DNA from: Porpolomopsis calyptriformis
Taxonomy: Eukaryota > Basidiomycota > Agaricomycetes > Agaricales > Hygrophoraceae
DNA: 64,000 nucleotides
Reading direction: 5' to 3'
Assembly (NCBI GenBank): GCA_951640195.1
Contig: OX621171.1
Span: 930,001 to 994,000 of the forward strand
The position numbers were made by a program, and so were the translations under genes. Positions 43,366 to 54,500 of the stretch are shown in pieces (within the stretch, counting starts at the first letter, position 1; each line of letters begins with the position of its first letter). The notes under the pieces were generated by a model. That model saw only the letters and a list, made by a program, of their open reading frames with translations. It did not search any database and was not told where the DNA came from.

Positions 43366-43754
43366 TGTCACGGACATAATTTTCCATTCCTTCTCTATGT
43401 TAGTCATCATTGCTTAGTCGGATCAGTCTTATCTTTGCTTGGGATTCCCCACAGTCTCATATCTTTTCATATATCCTAGATAGGACACATTTCATTTCCG
43501 ACGATTATGTTTCATCTCTTCACATGCTCTGAGTCTTCTATCATGCCTATCTTTACTCGTCACATGTATTCCTCGTGTTAACACTGACTCATCCGCAGTA
43601 GCATAGTCAGTATATAAACCCCTAGTTAGTTGTACTCAGACTTTAAGTCTGATTCCTCGTTAGCAACCCAGTAACTAGGACTTGAGACATTATCACTGTC
43701 TTGGGACAGAGCTCTTCAAAGTAAAACCATCTCATCGACAACCAGTTTATAACA
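43366..43754 (+). repeat. 5' LTR of Gypsy-3
   Basis: TGTCACGGACATAATTTTCC ... CAGTTTATAACA. TATATAAA at 43611-43618. Confidence 0.96.
43611..43655 (+). promoter_or_regulatory. Gypsy-3 LTR TATA box and predicted transcript 5' end
   Basis: TATATAAA at 43611 is followed 34 bp later by AAGTCTGATTC (43645-43655), which is complementary to the primer segment at 43755. Same arrangement as Gypsy-1 though the LTRs are otherwise unlike. Confidence 0.7.
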
Positions 43755-43766
43755 AGAATCAGACTT
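43755..43766 (+). other. Gypsy-3 primer-binding site, self-primer type
   Basis: AGAATCAGACTT directly after the LTR pairs at 11 of 12 positions with 43645-43656 of the LTR. Confidence 0.7.
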
Positions 43767-43793
43767 CCTTCTTGCTCTCTCCCCTCTACTTGA

Positions 43794-45323
43794 TCCATCC
43801 TTGTTTTCACACTGGACGACAACGACGAGGACCTTTACGATCCCTCTGAGCAGAACAATCCTCTTTCTCAATCACTCTACTCACAGACTCGAATCTTCCC
43901 AGACCCCAATGAGGAAGCCAGTCAAGCTCCCCCTCTACCAGGTATCTCACAAGCTCTAGGAAGAACTCGAAGCGAAACAACTTGCTTGCTCGCCGCCGCC
44001 CAGTTACAATGTCCCATCACTCCCCCTACTGTTAGATATCAACCCTTCCCGTTCCAACAACCTACTCGACCTTCTTCACCCTTAACAACACCTTCACCTT
44101 CACCCTCACCAGATCCAATGGGTTCCCGCGCTAATCCTCCTGTTCCCAACCTCAACGAAATCCTCGCAGTTATGAACAACTTGCGGAGGGAAATGGCAAA
44201 CCTTCAGGCTTCGAATGCAAACCAGGTGGCAGAGATCCAGGATCTCCATCAACAGCTTGCCGCCCAAGCTCAGCCTCAGCCCCCACCACAACCTCAACCT
44301 CAACCTCCTGTCGCTCCCACTATCGAGATAAAGATGGCTAAGCCAGACAAATTCACTGGTCGACAGCAGGACGTCAACAAATTTATTAACAGCTGCGAAT
44401 TGTATTTCATGGGAAAACCATACCGCGATGAACAAAAGATCCCCTTTGCCCTTTCTTTCATGAAGGGAGCAAATGCCCAAACCTGGTCCGAGAAGGAGAC
44501 CAATGAAATGAGAGCTGTCAACTGGACAGGCCCAACTGCTACCTGGGTCACATTTGTAACTCGATTCCGGACAACGTTCGAAGGAATCGACAGGCAGTCT
44601 CGCGCTCATAACGACATCAAGAATCTCCGCCAGGGAAGGAAGAAGATAGAAGATTATAATCTGCGCTTCGGCGCTTTACAGGTCGATACCGGTTTTAACG
44701 ATGCCGCTCTCATCGATCTTTACCAAGCTGGACTCGATGCCGAGTTCATCAAATTTGTTTACCAACTCCCCACCGTCCCAACCACACTTCAAGAGTGGAA
44801 GGACGCCACGACACGATACCAACACCAAAAGGACATTCTGGCCTCACAGACACAGTCCTCTATGTCCCGACCTCAATACTCTAACCCCTTTCCTACCCGA
44901 GGATCGCACGTGGCTGCAACGGTGACCCGCCAAATGACAGTAGCCCCCACCATCAAAAGAGAAGAGTCTTCCTCTTCTGCCCTTACGATCCTGTACGGAA
45001 ACTGCTATTCCTGCGGCCAACCAGGGCACTTTGCGAACGCCTGCCCAAACCATGTCGCCAGTGATGCGAAGAATCTACCTGATACCTCTTCCTTGCATCA
45101 AGGAGGATACTTTCGAGGCAGAGGCGGTTACCGAGGACGAGGACGAGGACGAGGTCACAACATACATGTCGTTACCACTGAGCCCCACGTGGAGAACGTC
45201 AACTCACCCCCTACACTGGGAACAAGCGAGACTCCGTCGGATATGGCGAAATCTGGTATACGCAATTGGTCAGATGATCGAAAGAAGAGGCTGGCAGCGG
45301 ACTTGAAGTCCCAGGGTTTTTGA
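43794..45323 (+). CDS. gag: Gypsy-3 Gag
   Basis: Open frame from 43794 to TGA 45321-45323. The first in-frame ATG is at 44118 (MGSRANPPVPNLNEILAVM). Upstream codons are open to a TGA at 43791 and look coding, so an initiator may have been lost or lie beyond that TGA. Order: Pro/Ser-rich head; a coiled coil MNNLRREMANLQASNANQVA; Gag core (KPDKFTGRQQDVNKFINSCE, TFEGIDRQSRAHNDIKNL); zinc knuckle CYSCGQPGHFANAC (about 45003); an Arg/Gly box GRGGYRGRGRGRG. It ends LKSQGF-stop. Uninterrupted, unlike pol. Confidence 0.92.
   Translation, partial: SILVFTLDDNDEDLYDPSEQNNPLSQSLYSQTRIFPDPNEEASQAPPLPGISQALGRTRSETTCLLAAAQLQCPITPPTVRYQPFPFQQPTRPSSPLTTPSPSPSPDPMGSRANPPVPNLNEILAVMNNLRREMANLQASNANQVAEIQDLHQQLAAQAQPQPPPQPQPQPPVAPTIEIKMAKPDKFTGRQQDVNKFINSCELYFMGKPYRDEQKIPFALSFMKGANAQTWSEKETNEMRAVNWTGPTATWVTFVTRFRTTFEGIDRQSRAHNDIKNLRQGRKKIEDYNLRFGALQVDTGFNDAALIDLYQAGLDAEFIKFVYQLPTVPTTLQEWKDATTRYQHQKDILASQTQSSMSRPQYSNPFPTRGSHVAATVTRQMTVAPTIKREESSSSALTILYGNCYSCGQPGHFANACPNHVASDAKNLPDTSSLHQGGYFRGRGGYRGRGRGRGHNIHVVTTEPHVENVNSPPTLGTSETPSDMAKSGIRNWSDDRKKRLAADLKSQGF
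45314..45323 (+). promoter_or_regulatory. Putative -1 frameshift site G_GGT_TTT_TGA (Gypsy-3)
   Basis: CAG GGT TTT TGA at the gag end, same ten bases as in Gypsy-1 although the surrounding codons differ (SQGF against KQGF). Pol resumes at 45320. Confidence 0.75.
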
Positions 45324-48300
45324 AAGGTTCGAATGATAAACCCGGCGTTACGGACCATACCATTCAATGTACCATTACCCCATGCAATTTATTTCAAATT
45401 CTTGGTGCTATCGAAAAGGGTGATTCAGGACTCATGATGGACATTTGGATCAAAGCTTCAGACAGTGGCCGACGTGTCCCCGCCATGTGTCTTGTTGATA
45501 GCGGAGCTTCTGGAAACTTTATGGATGAGAACTTCGCAACTCGTCACGAATTTACTCTTCAGGATTTGGAAACCCCAATCCCCGTACGGAATGCTGATGG
45601 GTCAGAGAACTGAGGAGGCCCAATCGTTTTTGACACAGATGTCTGGATAGAAGCTCCAGGTGGACACACCGAAAGGATCCGTTTGGAAGTGACCGACCTC
45701 AGATCCAAGATTGATATTATCCTCGGCTACCCATGGCTCAGAGCTCAAAACCCTAGTATCGATTGGGAGAAGTCAACACTGGCTCTTGGAGGCAAAGAGA
45801 CTTCTCGTCGGTATTGTAGCGGCGAAGCAGAGCCCTCTGTGGTAGAATCGGTCTCACTGGCGATTACAAGTATTTCAAAATTGGATGAATCTCGAGCCAG
45901 CATGGTGGAGGAAGATATGCGAAAGTTTGTACCGGAGGTCTATTGGAAAGACTATGCTAGTGTCTTTGCCAAGGAGTCCTTCGATTGCCTTCCACCTCAT
46001 TCCGAGTTTGATCACGTCATTGATCTCAAAGATAACTTCGTACCCCAAAATGACGTGACTTATCCGATGTCCCCTCGAGAGATAGACTTCCTAGTGAAGT
46101 TTTTGGAAGAAAATGTGGCCACTGGACGAATATTCAAGGGATCTTCACCTCAAGCTGCTCCCTTCTTCCTGAGCAAGAAAGCTGAAGAAATCGACGCGAA
46201 AGGACAAGATGCTGGATACAGACCAATCGAAGACTACCGTTATTTGAACCACTTCACCGTTCCTGACCGATATCCCCTACCACTCCTCCATCAAATCGCC
46301 CAACAACCAAAGTTACAATCTGCTGCACTGTTCACAGTCGTAGATATCTGATGGGGATTTAACAATATTCGGATTAGAGAAGGCGACGAATCGAAAGCCG
46401 CTTTCAACACGGTCAAGGGACTCTATGTTCCAAGAGTGATGTTTTTTGGTCTACAAAACTCTCCAGCTATGTTCCAATGAATGATCAATACGCGATTCAC
46501 TGAAGTGCTAAAATCAGGTTGTGTTTTTATCTATATTGACGACGTTCTCATCTGCGGAGATGACTTAGAAGAACTGCGTTACTGGACATTCAAAACCCTT
46601 GATATCATGAAGAAGAACAAACTCTCTTGCAAGCCTGTCAAATGCCAATTTGAGAAAGAAGAGGTGATCTATCTAGGGATGACCTTGATGAAAGGTCATA
46701 TCAGAACTAATCCCAAGAAGATCAAAGCCATAGTCGAGTGGCCTGAACCTCGAACCGTAAAACAACTTCAATCCTTTCTCAGAAGCGCGAATTTCTGGAG
46801 AAAATACATCAAGGACTTCTCAAAGATCGCCCAACCACTTAACCAGTTACTCTGCAAAGACACCATTTGGGAATGGACCCCCGAACGACAACACGCCTTT
46901 AATCAATTGAAATACTCCCTCATGAATGCCCCCGTCCTCGAAGTACTGGACCAAGACCTACCATACTGCCTGGAGACTGATGCCTCTGGATTCGCCTTAG
47001 GAGGTATATTGTCTCAATTGCATGAAAACGACTGGAAACCCGTAGGCTTTCACTCAAGATCCTTGACCCCTGCTGAAAAGAAATATCCAACTCACGACGC
47101 CGAGCTTCTAGCAATAATAGACTGTCTTAAGGCATGGCGACATCTTTTAGAAGGTTCACAACATGACCTTCTAATCCATACTGACAGCCTCGCCCTCAAA
47201 TATTTCAGTATCGCTCGTGTGTTATTTGGATGACATGCTCGTTGGTTGGAAATTCTATCGAGATATGAATACAAGATCGAGTATGTCCCAGGGAGAAAGA
47301 ACAAGGCCAATGGATTATCTAGGCACCCGGATTATTTCGACGAAGGTAAAGGCAAGGTGGAAGATGAGATTCTAATCGCGGATGAACATTGGATCAATTT
47401 GATCGTCAAACTTTCAAAACCAGACTTTTTCGCAAGATTACGCTTCAAGCTGCCCATACCGAACAAGATCTCACAGAAAATCGAGGATGCCTCATTGTTT
47501 TGGGACCAAGCCGATGGGTTGGTTTGCAATGTTGAAGATTGAATTGTGGTGCCGGAGGAAGTATCTTTGCGCACAGACATAATATGACTGTCCCACGCCT
47601 ACCCCCATGCTGGACACCCTGGCATTGAGAAGATGAAGGAGCTAGTGCTCCGAAACTTTGTTTGGGATGGCATCTCTCAAGACATTATCAACTATGTACG
47701 ATCCTGCCCCGCTTGTCAACAAAACAAGAATTATCCTTCGAAGCTGACAGGACTCCTACAACCTATACCCCCCACTACTGAACCATGGACTGAGATAACC
47801 GTCAATCTCATTGTTCAACTACCTGACTCACTTGGATATGATGCTGTAATGGTAGTTGTCGATCGCTTTACAAAACATGCCCACTTTATCCCGACGACTT
47901 CCAACCTCTCATCAGAAGGCGCTACCCGACTCTTCCGTGATCATATCTGGAAACACCATGGATGGCCAAAGAAGATCATTTCCGATCGTGGAGTTCAATT
48001 CGCATCGAAATTCACTGAAGCTCTTAACAAGCTCTTAGGAACCATTTCTGGACTATCTACTGCTTATCATCCCGAGACCGATGGTCAGACCGAACATACG
48101 AATCAAGAACTTGAGGTCTACCTATGGTTCTATACCAACTTCATGCAGGATGACTGGTCTGAATGGTTAGCTTCCGCCGAATTCGCTTACAATAATCGAC
48201 AACACTCTGCCACGTCACAATCACCCTTCTATTTGGAATATGGCCGCCACCCTCATTTGCCGATCACAATCAAATCCCCAAGTAACGTCCCCGCAGCAAA

Positions 48301-48856
48301 CACCTTCCATGAACATCTCACGCGTGCTCAGAAGAATGCTGGCGAATCACTATCACATGCCGCAGAATCAATGAAGAAATATGCCGATCGAAAACGCAAT
48401 CTCTCTCCCTCCTTCAAAGTCGGAGATTTGGTTTGGTTAGATACCAAGAACATCAAGACTACTCGACCTGCCAAGAAGTTGGATAACCAAAGAACTGGAC
48501 CGTTCAAGATCCTGAAACAAGTATTGGATCTTGCGTATCTTATCGATATCCCTGGAACTTGGAAGCTCCACCCAGTTTTTCACGTATCACTCCTGAGACC
48601 GAATGTCGAAGATAAGTCACTCCACCCTGACATTACTGATACATCTCGACCTCCTCCAGATCTGATCGAGAATGAAGAAGAATATGAAGTTGAATCTATT
48701 CTTCAACACTCCGGAGCTCAACGCCGACAAAAATATTTGGTCAAATGGAAAGGCTATCCGATCGAAGAAACTACTTGGGAAGAACGATCAAATGTCTTAT
48801 GACATGCCAAGGAAATTGTGAAGACTTACGAAGATTCAATTCAAATGGCGACTTAA
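45320..48856 (+). pseudogene. pol: Gypsy-3 Pol (PR-RT-RH-IN-chromodomain)
   Basis: Protease LVDSGASGNFMD (45493). RT IEDYRYLNHFTVPDRYPLP and catalytic YIDD (46532). RNase H CLETDASGFALGGIL (46970). Integrase zinc region HPGIEKMKE...CPACQQ (47615-47720), core INLIVQLP-type start at about 47800, SDRGVQFASKF (47980), YHPETDGQTEHTNQELE (48064). Chromodomain YEVESIL ... YLVKWKGYPIEETTWE (48680-48790). Stops at 45611, 46349, 46478, 47231, 47540, 47585 and 48800, every one TGA. Six match an Arg codon (CGA/CGC/CGT) of Gypsy-1; the last lies where Gypsy-1 has Lys. The final stop is TAA 48854. Confidence 0.95.
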
Positions 48857-49025
48857 CTCGTTTGTCATCATTCCGGCTGTCCATTTTTTAAATTCTATTC
48901 TTAGATTCGAGTTGGCGCTTATAAACCCAGAGTCGTTGATATGACTCCATCCAATCTTTCCCCACTTTCGACGAACAAGACCACTTGACCAAAACGTCTT
49001 AGTATTGGACTTACCGTCATTCACA

Positions 49026-49765
49026 ATGCCTGCCACTCGATCTCCCTCCCCTCAAGTCGCCATTCGACGCGCTGGACGAATTCCTTCATCCGCCGCCATC
49101 TGTTCCCCTACCCCCGGTCCCTCCACCGTTGCTTCCTCCACTTGACAACTATGTCAACAAGCTCGCGCACGCGCAGAGGACTTCTTCAATGAATATCCTA
49201 CAGGAACCCCTCCTCCCGAAGACCCCGCCGTCACTATCTCGCGCCTCACAGCAAACTATAATAGCATCAGCAGTTGGAACTGAGAGCTTCGTCAAGAACG
49301 TGACGTCTTGCAAGCCAAGCTCAAAGCATCGGAGAAGAGTGCCTTGTTTTGGAAGGACCATTGGGACAGAAGCGAGTTGAAAGTTTGGGAACTCCAACGG
49401 GAGAAAAAACATACATGGGTCAACTGCTACGATGTCACCACCCACGCCGTTATTGTCAAGCTCGTGGAAGAGAGTCGTCGAGCCAAGCGACTCTCCCGAG
49501 AAGATTTTCTCTGAACTCAATGAGAGCTTGCGACGACGGAGACTCTAATCGATTATGGGAGTTCAGTCAAGTATCTGATCAACCTCGACTTGGAGTATCC
49601 CAACGACAACGACGACGTCGCAACAGTTCAAGCCCCTTCCCCCATCGAGGAAGTCCTGGAAGTCGAACCCATTGCTTCCCCCTCAGTGGCCGTCGAGGCC
49701 CCCGCCACCGAGGAAATCCAGACTCAGGCCTCAGAGAACGAAACGACTGACATCGCCCAGGTTTG
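49026..49765 (+). pseudogene. Gypsy-3 ORF3, unknown protein downstream of pol
   Basis: ATG 49026 (MPATRSPSPQVAIRRAGRIP) opens a frame of about 246 codons ending EIQTQASENETTDIAQV-stop at 49763-49765, only 35 bp before the 3' LTR. TGA stops at 49143, about 49287, 49512 and 49521 are all compatible with former CGA. A Ser/Pro-rich basic head is followed by a coiled coil (NRELRQERDVLQAKLKASEK-like, with the stop at the first Arg), then ALFWKDHWDRSELKVWELQRE and a Val/Glu-rich tail. It matches ORF3 of Gypsy-1 in position, size and layout; sequence similarity is weak by eye. Confidence 0.65.
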
Positions 49766-49800
49766 AAATTCAGGTCGAATTTCCCGAAAAGCGAGGTGTA

Positions 49801-50189
49801 TGTCATGGACGTAATTTTCCATTCCTTCTCTATGTTAGTCATCATTGCTTAGTCAGATCAGTCTTATCTTTGCTTGGGATTCCCCACAGTCTCATATCTT
49901 TTCATATATCCTAGATAGGACACATTTTATTTCCGACGATTATGTTTCATCTCTTCACATGCTCCGAGTCTTCTATCATGCCTATCTTTACTCATCGCAT
50001 GTATTCCTCATGTTAACACTGACTCATCCACAGTAGCGTAGTCAGTATATAAACCCCTAGTTAGTCGTACTCAGACTTTAAGTCTGATTCCTCATTAGCA
50101 ACCCAGTAACTAGGACTTGAGACATTATCACCGTCTTGGGACAGAGCTCTTCGAAGTAAAACCATCTCATTGACAACCAGTTTATAACA
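49801..50189 (+). repeat. 3' LTR of Gypsy-3
   Basis: 389 bp, TGTCATGGACGTAATTTTCC ... TTTATAACA, preceded by purine-rich GAAAAGCGAGGTGTA and followed by the GCACC duplicate. Confidence 0.96.
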
Positions 50190-51230
50190 GCACCATCATT
50201 GCAGCATATGCGATTGTCTGTGGGGTTACTGCACTAACTCAATGGATTTTTGCCTTGCAGCCTTTTACAGTCTTGCCACCTTTGCCCATGATCACAGTAC
50301 CAGGCCCAGTGAAGATGTGGTGATATACCTGGCAAATATCAGTGGAGAATAATTGTGAAAACACAAATAATACTTACACGTTCAAGAAGTCTACCACACA
50401 AGAGCCCCACCTCTCTTGCATCAGGGTCGTATTGAGTCTCTTGATTGTACAGGAATGACAGGAATTCACTTGATATGAGTTTGATATGGCCATTGTTGAC
50501 ATCATCCATAAAATCCCTAAAGAGAATTGTCAGTAAAAGAAACATGGACATTGCTTGATTCGCTGAGGGTGTTTATCAAACTCTGGAAGGAAATGTTGTG
50601 GACAGAGCAATCTTGCAGTGTCTTTATGGTGGAAACCACACAAGCTTTTCGCCCCATGGGGTGGAATCAGTGGGTCAAATGAACCTCACTCCGGGTTGTC
50701 CAGGATATGGAAAATTCTGCAAGTATGAAGTGAATATATATCCTCACTTCGAGCACTGCTTGCATGTTCAGCAATCTTCCAGTATTGTTAGTATATAAAC
50801 TGAAAGCAATGAAAGGTATGTCACATACAGTGTCTGCAAACTTGTGTAAGAGATCCGGGTTGTCCTCAAACTTGAAGACAATGTTGTTGAATCCTGGAAT
50901 GAGAGCTTTGAATTGACCATATAATTGTATGTGTCGCTCTCATTGAGCACGCTGTTTCTGGGTTTCTTGGGGGTTAGGACTACACCCTGTGAGGCTTCAG
51001 CTAGTTTAGAGCATGTAAAAACAGCTTACATTTCCTCTTCCTCACCCTCCCTCACTCTTTTGAAGTCTGCCTCCATCCCATCGAATATCACAGCTCTAAG
51101 GTCAACAAATGGGTTGATACTGAGTGGGAACCAATGTACAGCCTTGATGTATGGTCCCATAACACCATTACTACTGTAGAAAATCATCGCATCCAGAACT
51201 CTAATCATGATGATAAAACAAGTATGTACC
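50190..51230 (-). pseudogene. DUF6698-like gene, N-terminal and central part
   Basis: Minus strand pieces in order: FYSSNGVMGPYIKAVHWFPL, an intron, then YGQFKALIPGFNNIVFKFED followed by NPDLLHKFADT, ARSEDIYSLHTCRIFHI, FDPLIPPHGAKSLCGFHHKDT then ARLLCPQHFLPEFD, VYHHIFTGPGTVIMGKGGK, and KAKIH-stop-VSAVTPQTIAYAA just before the insertion point. The pattern (ARS.D...LK, GFHH..TG.LLCP, HIFTGP, T.VTP..IAY) is that of DUF6698, a family of unknown function abundant in mushrooms. Stops and frame changes are present. The gene is split by Gypsy-3. Confidence 0.75.
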
Positions 51231-51503
51231 TGTAGCATTTCTTACATCTACTATTAGATCTGATTTTGGCGAGGGTTTCTAATAGTATTGTCGCATGGGA
51301 CTAGTCTATGGAGGGAGGGGAAGAGGGTATCTGTGAAAAGTGGGCATCTATGGTGGAGGGAAGGAGGGTATAGGGCAATTTGGGAGGATGATGGAAAATA
51401 ATTCCCACATTCTGCGTGACCTTATCGTTTTTTCAATCAATTGATTTTTACTGACATGGATATATGTCCTGGTTGTTGAAAGTCATTCTCCAGCTCCAAG
51501 GCC

Positions 51504-54500
51504 ATGTCAGGTCATCAGCAGTATTGCCAAGAATATAGCTCACTTCTGATAACTGTGCTACAAAAGCAACGCTGCAATTTCAATGATGCTCAAGCAGCAA
51601 GAAAACACCATGCTGCCATTTCATTTCATGAACCCCAATTCCCAGAGATGCTGCAGGCTGAGCCAGAGGTAGAGATAGTGGAGGTATGTTCTTTTTGTTC
51701 AACTAATCCTTCAGCATTGACAATGAAATACAGCAATATAAGCTATCAGAGTACCAGCCCTCAGGTCTCCCTGCTCGGAAATGTTGCTTACCCAAACAAT
51801 ACCATGATGAACTCCCTCCAACCCCTCTACCAATAATTTTGGTCACAGATGCCTCACATCTGGAAGCCATACTCATAAAGCAGCCAGATGTATCCCCCCC
51901 TGGATCCTTCATGCCTAACTCAATCCCATCAGTGTTCCAAATGGAACCAAATAACTATGGAGTCTACCAAGAATATTATGGCTCCCTGCCTTCATACACC
52001 CCCGATAAACTAGCCAGTCTCAGCGATCTTTACAACTCCCCTATTCTCCTTCGCAATGAGAGGGCTTTAGAACACCGTCCTTGGTGGTCTCACCTTGCAT
52101 CATCTGTTCATAGTCTCACACAGCAAAATTACTTCACACTATTTCTCAATCCAACTACCTTCTAGCTCATGAATTGGTTCCATAGTGCTTCAAATCTCAA
52201 ATCACACAGGGAGCTAGACTGACTTGTCCAGGAAGTGATTCTTGCTGATGACTTTCAAAAAGAAGACCTCAAAGGCTTCTCTGCAGAATGGGAGGCTGCT
52301 TGCATTGATTCACATCAAGATCTCACATCCCCAATTTTCTCTGCAAATGATGGATGGATCACAGTGTCAGTCCCAATACACATTCCCAGCAAAAAGGTTT
52401 GTTATACTTCCAAAGAGGCTGCTCCTGTATTTCATGTAGATCGATTATATTATTGGAAGATCGTTGAAGTTATCAAATCATTGCTTCAAGAACCTTCCAC
52501 TGCACATTACCACCTTTCGCCTTTCAGAGAATTCTGGAAGCCTTCCGATCACGATTCCACCAAACGTATTTACTCTAAAATATATTCCTCCAATGCCATG
52601 ATCAATGAACATAAAAAGATTAAGTCACAACCCTGAAACTGCAATCTGGAAGCAGTCATCATTGCTATTCTGCTGTGGTCAGACTCTACTCATCTGGCAT
52701 CATTCGGCAATGCTTCTCTATGGCCAATTTATTTATTTATCAGAAACTTATCAAAGTATACTCGCGGCAGGCCAACCTCATTTTCTGCACACCATATTGC
52801 TTACATTCCAAAAGTAAGCAAACTCTTGTACCTAAATAACAAACTAATCAACATCCTTTCCCAGCTCGGTGACACATTTCAAGACTTTTATTAGTGAGTT
52901 TTTAAAACTGCTGCCTCTGCTGCTGTTCTTTCGCACTGCAAGTGTGAACTTGTTCACACAATCTGGAACCTCCTCCTGGATAAGGAGTTTATGAATGCAT
53001 ATGAAAATGGTTTGGTCTGCCAGTTTGCTGATGGAGTTTTCTGTCATGGGTTTGTTCAGTTTTTTACACACTTGGCAGATTATCCTGAGAAGTAAGCACA
53101 TTCTTGTGTTATAACAATCTGACCAACATGTTTCTCCAGGGTACTTTTTGTGTGCATCAAATACCTTGCATCATTGCTATGCCCATGCTGTCTCGTTGAT
53201 AAGAAGGATGTCTGTAAACTGGGAACCAAGTTAGATCTCCGGCATCAACTTACTATGATATGAGTAGATGATCACCCCTGACGAAGCAATATCGAGTGAG
53301 TCCAAAGGTGGATATATGAAAAAGGAAAACCTATCAACAGTAAGCATATTAAAGACCTTCTTGGACCACATTCACTGGTTCCTACACATGTGAGGTGGTG
53401 TATTATTGCATATGAATCCTACTGACAGTTAATTCTAGAATGCATTCTCATCGAGACTTCATTCATTCGGCTTCGACTTCCATTCAATGTATGTACCAGA
53501 CCTTCTACATGAGTTCGAGCTCAGTGTCTGGAAAGCGACATTCACACATCTGTTGTGTATTTTGTATGCATATGGTGGGGATGTAATCCAGAAGCTCAAT
53601 GAATGGTAAGTCATGTTACACAATGTTACGGTATATTACATTGAGTTATAATCCTAGATACCACCAAGTTCCAACGTTCAGAAGGGGTACAATATGCAGA
53701 TTCAACAGCAATGCATCTGGCATGAAAAAGCTAGCTGCCAGAGATTTCAAGGATCTTTTACAGGTGAGCCATCAGGTGTGTATATGTATCCAATACATTT
53801 ATATAACATTATCAGTGTGCTATTCCAGTATTTGAGGATCTTCTACCATCCCCATACAATGAGATTATATCTACTCTGCTATTCGAGCTAGGAACTTGGC
53901 ATGCCCTTGCAAAACTCTGGTTACACACAGATACAATGCTTGGGTTCCTTGAAACCTCAACTACCAGGCTAGGGAAAGGCCTCCGGTCTTTTGCCTCAAC
54001 CATATTTGACATGTTCCACACCAATGAGCTCCCACATGAAGAAACAGCATGACGGCGGAGAAGAGCATCATCAGATCCCAAAGGAAAAGGGAATGCAGGT
54101 GCAGAAAACAGTTGGAAAACTAAGAAGTTCAACCTCTCAATGTATAAACTACATGCCCTTGGGGACTATGTAAATACTATTTGCAAGTATGGGACAACAG
54201 ATAATTATTCAACTCAGACTGTACGTACTTCACATACTGTTCCGATTCATGGTTATTAACCATTATAGGGCAAGCTCAAACATCGAAGAGTCAAGAGATT
54301 TTATGTGACAACTAATAAAATTAATTTTGCTAAAGGTATTGCAAAGCAATAGCTGTCAGAGATATATTTTTTCTTTTCCTTTGCTCATCTATCCCTATTT
54401 ACATCAGACAGTTTACATCAATAGCCGCTTAGCCACCCAAGCTCTGCTTAGTAATAGAAGGTGACCAAGCCATATCTATATTTAGTCTACTATCACTCTC

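Larger units (their letters stand above)
43366..50189 (+). mobile_element. Gypsy-3: full-length Ty3/Gypsy chromovirus
   Basis: LTRs of 389 bp at 43366-43754 and 49801-50189 with a perfect GCACC duplication (43361-43365 and 50190-50194). It has the same gene order as Gypsy-1 (gag, -1 shift, pol with chromodomain, ORF3) but different LTRs and clearly diverged proteins. The LTRs differ at about 15 positions, all transitions and nearly all at CpG. Pol carries seven and ORF3 four TGA stops. It sits in a DUF6698-like gene. Confidence 0.97.
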
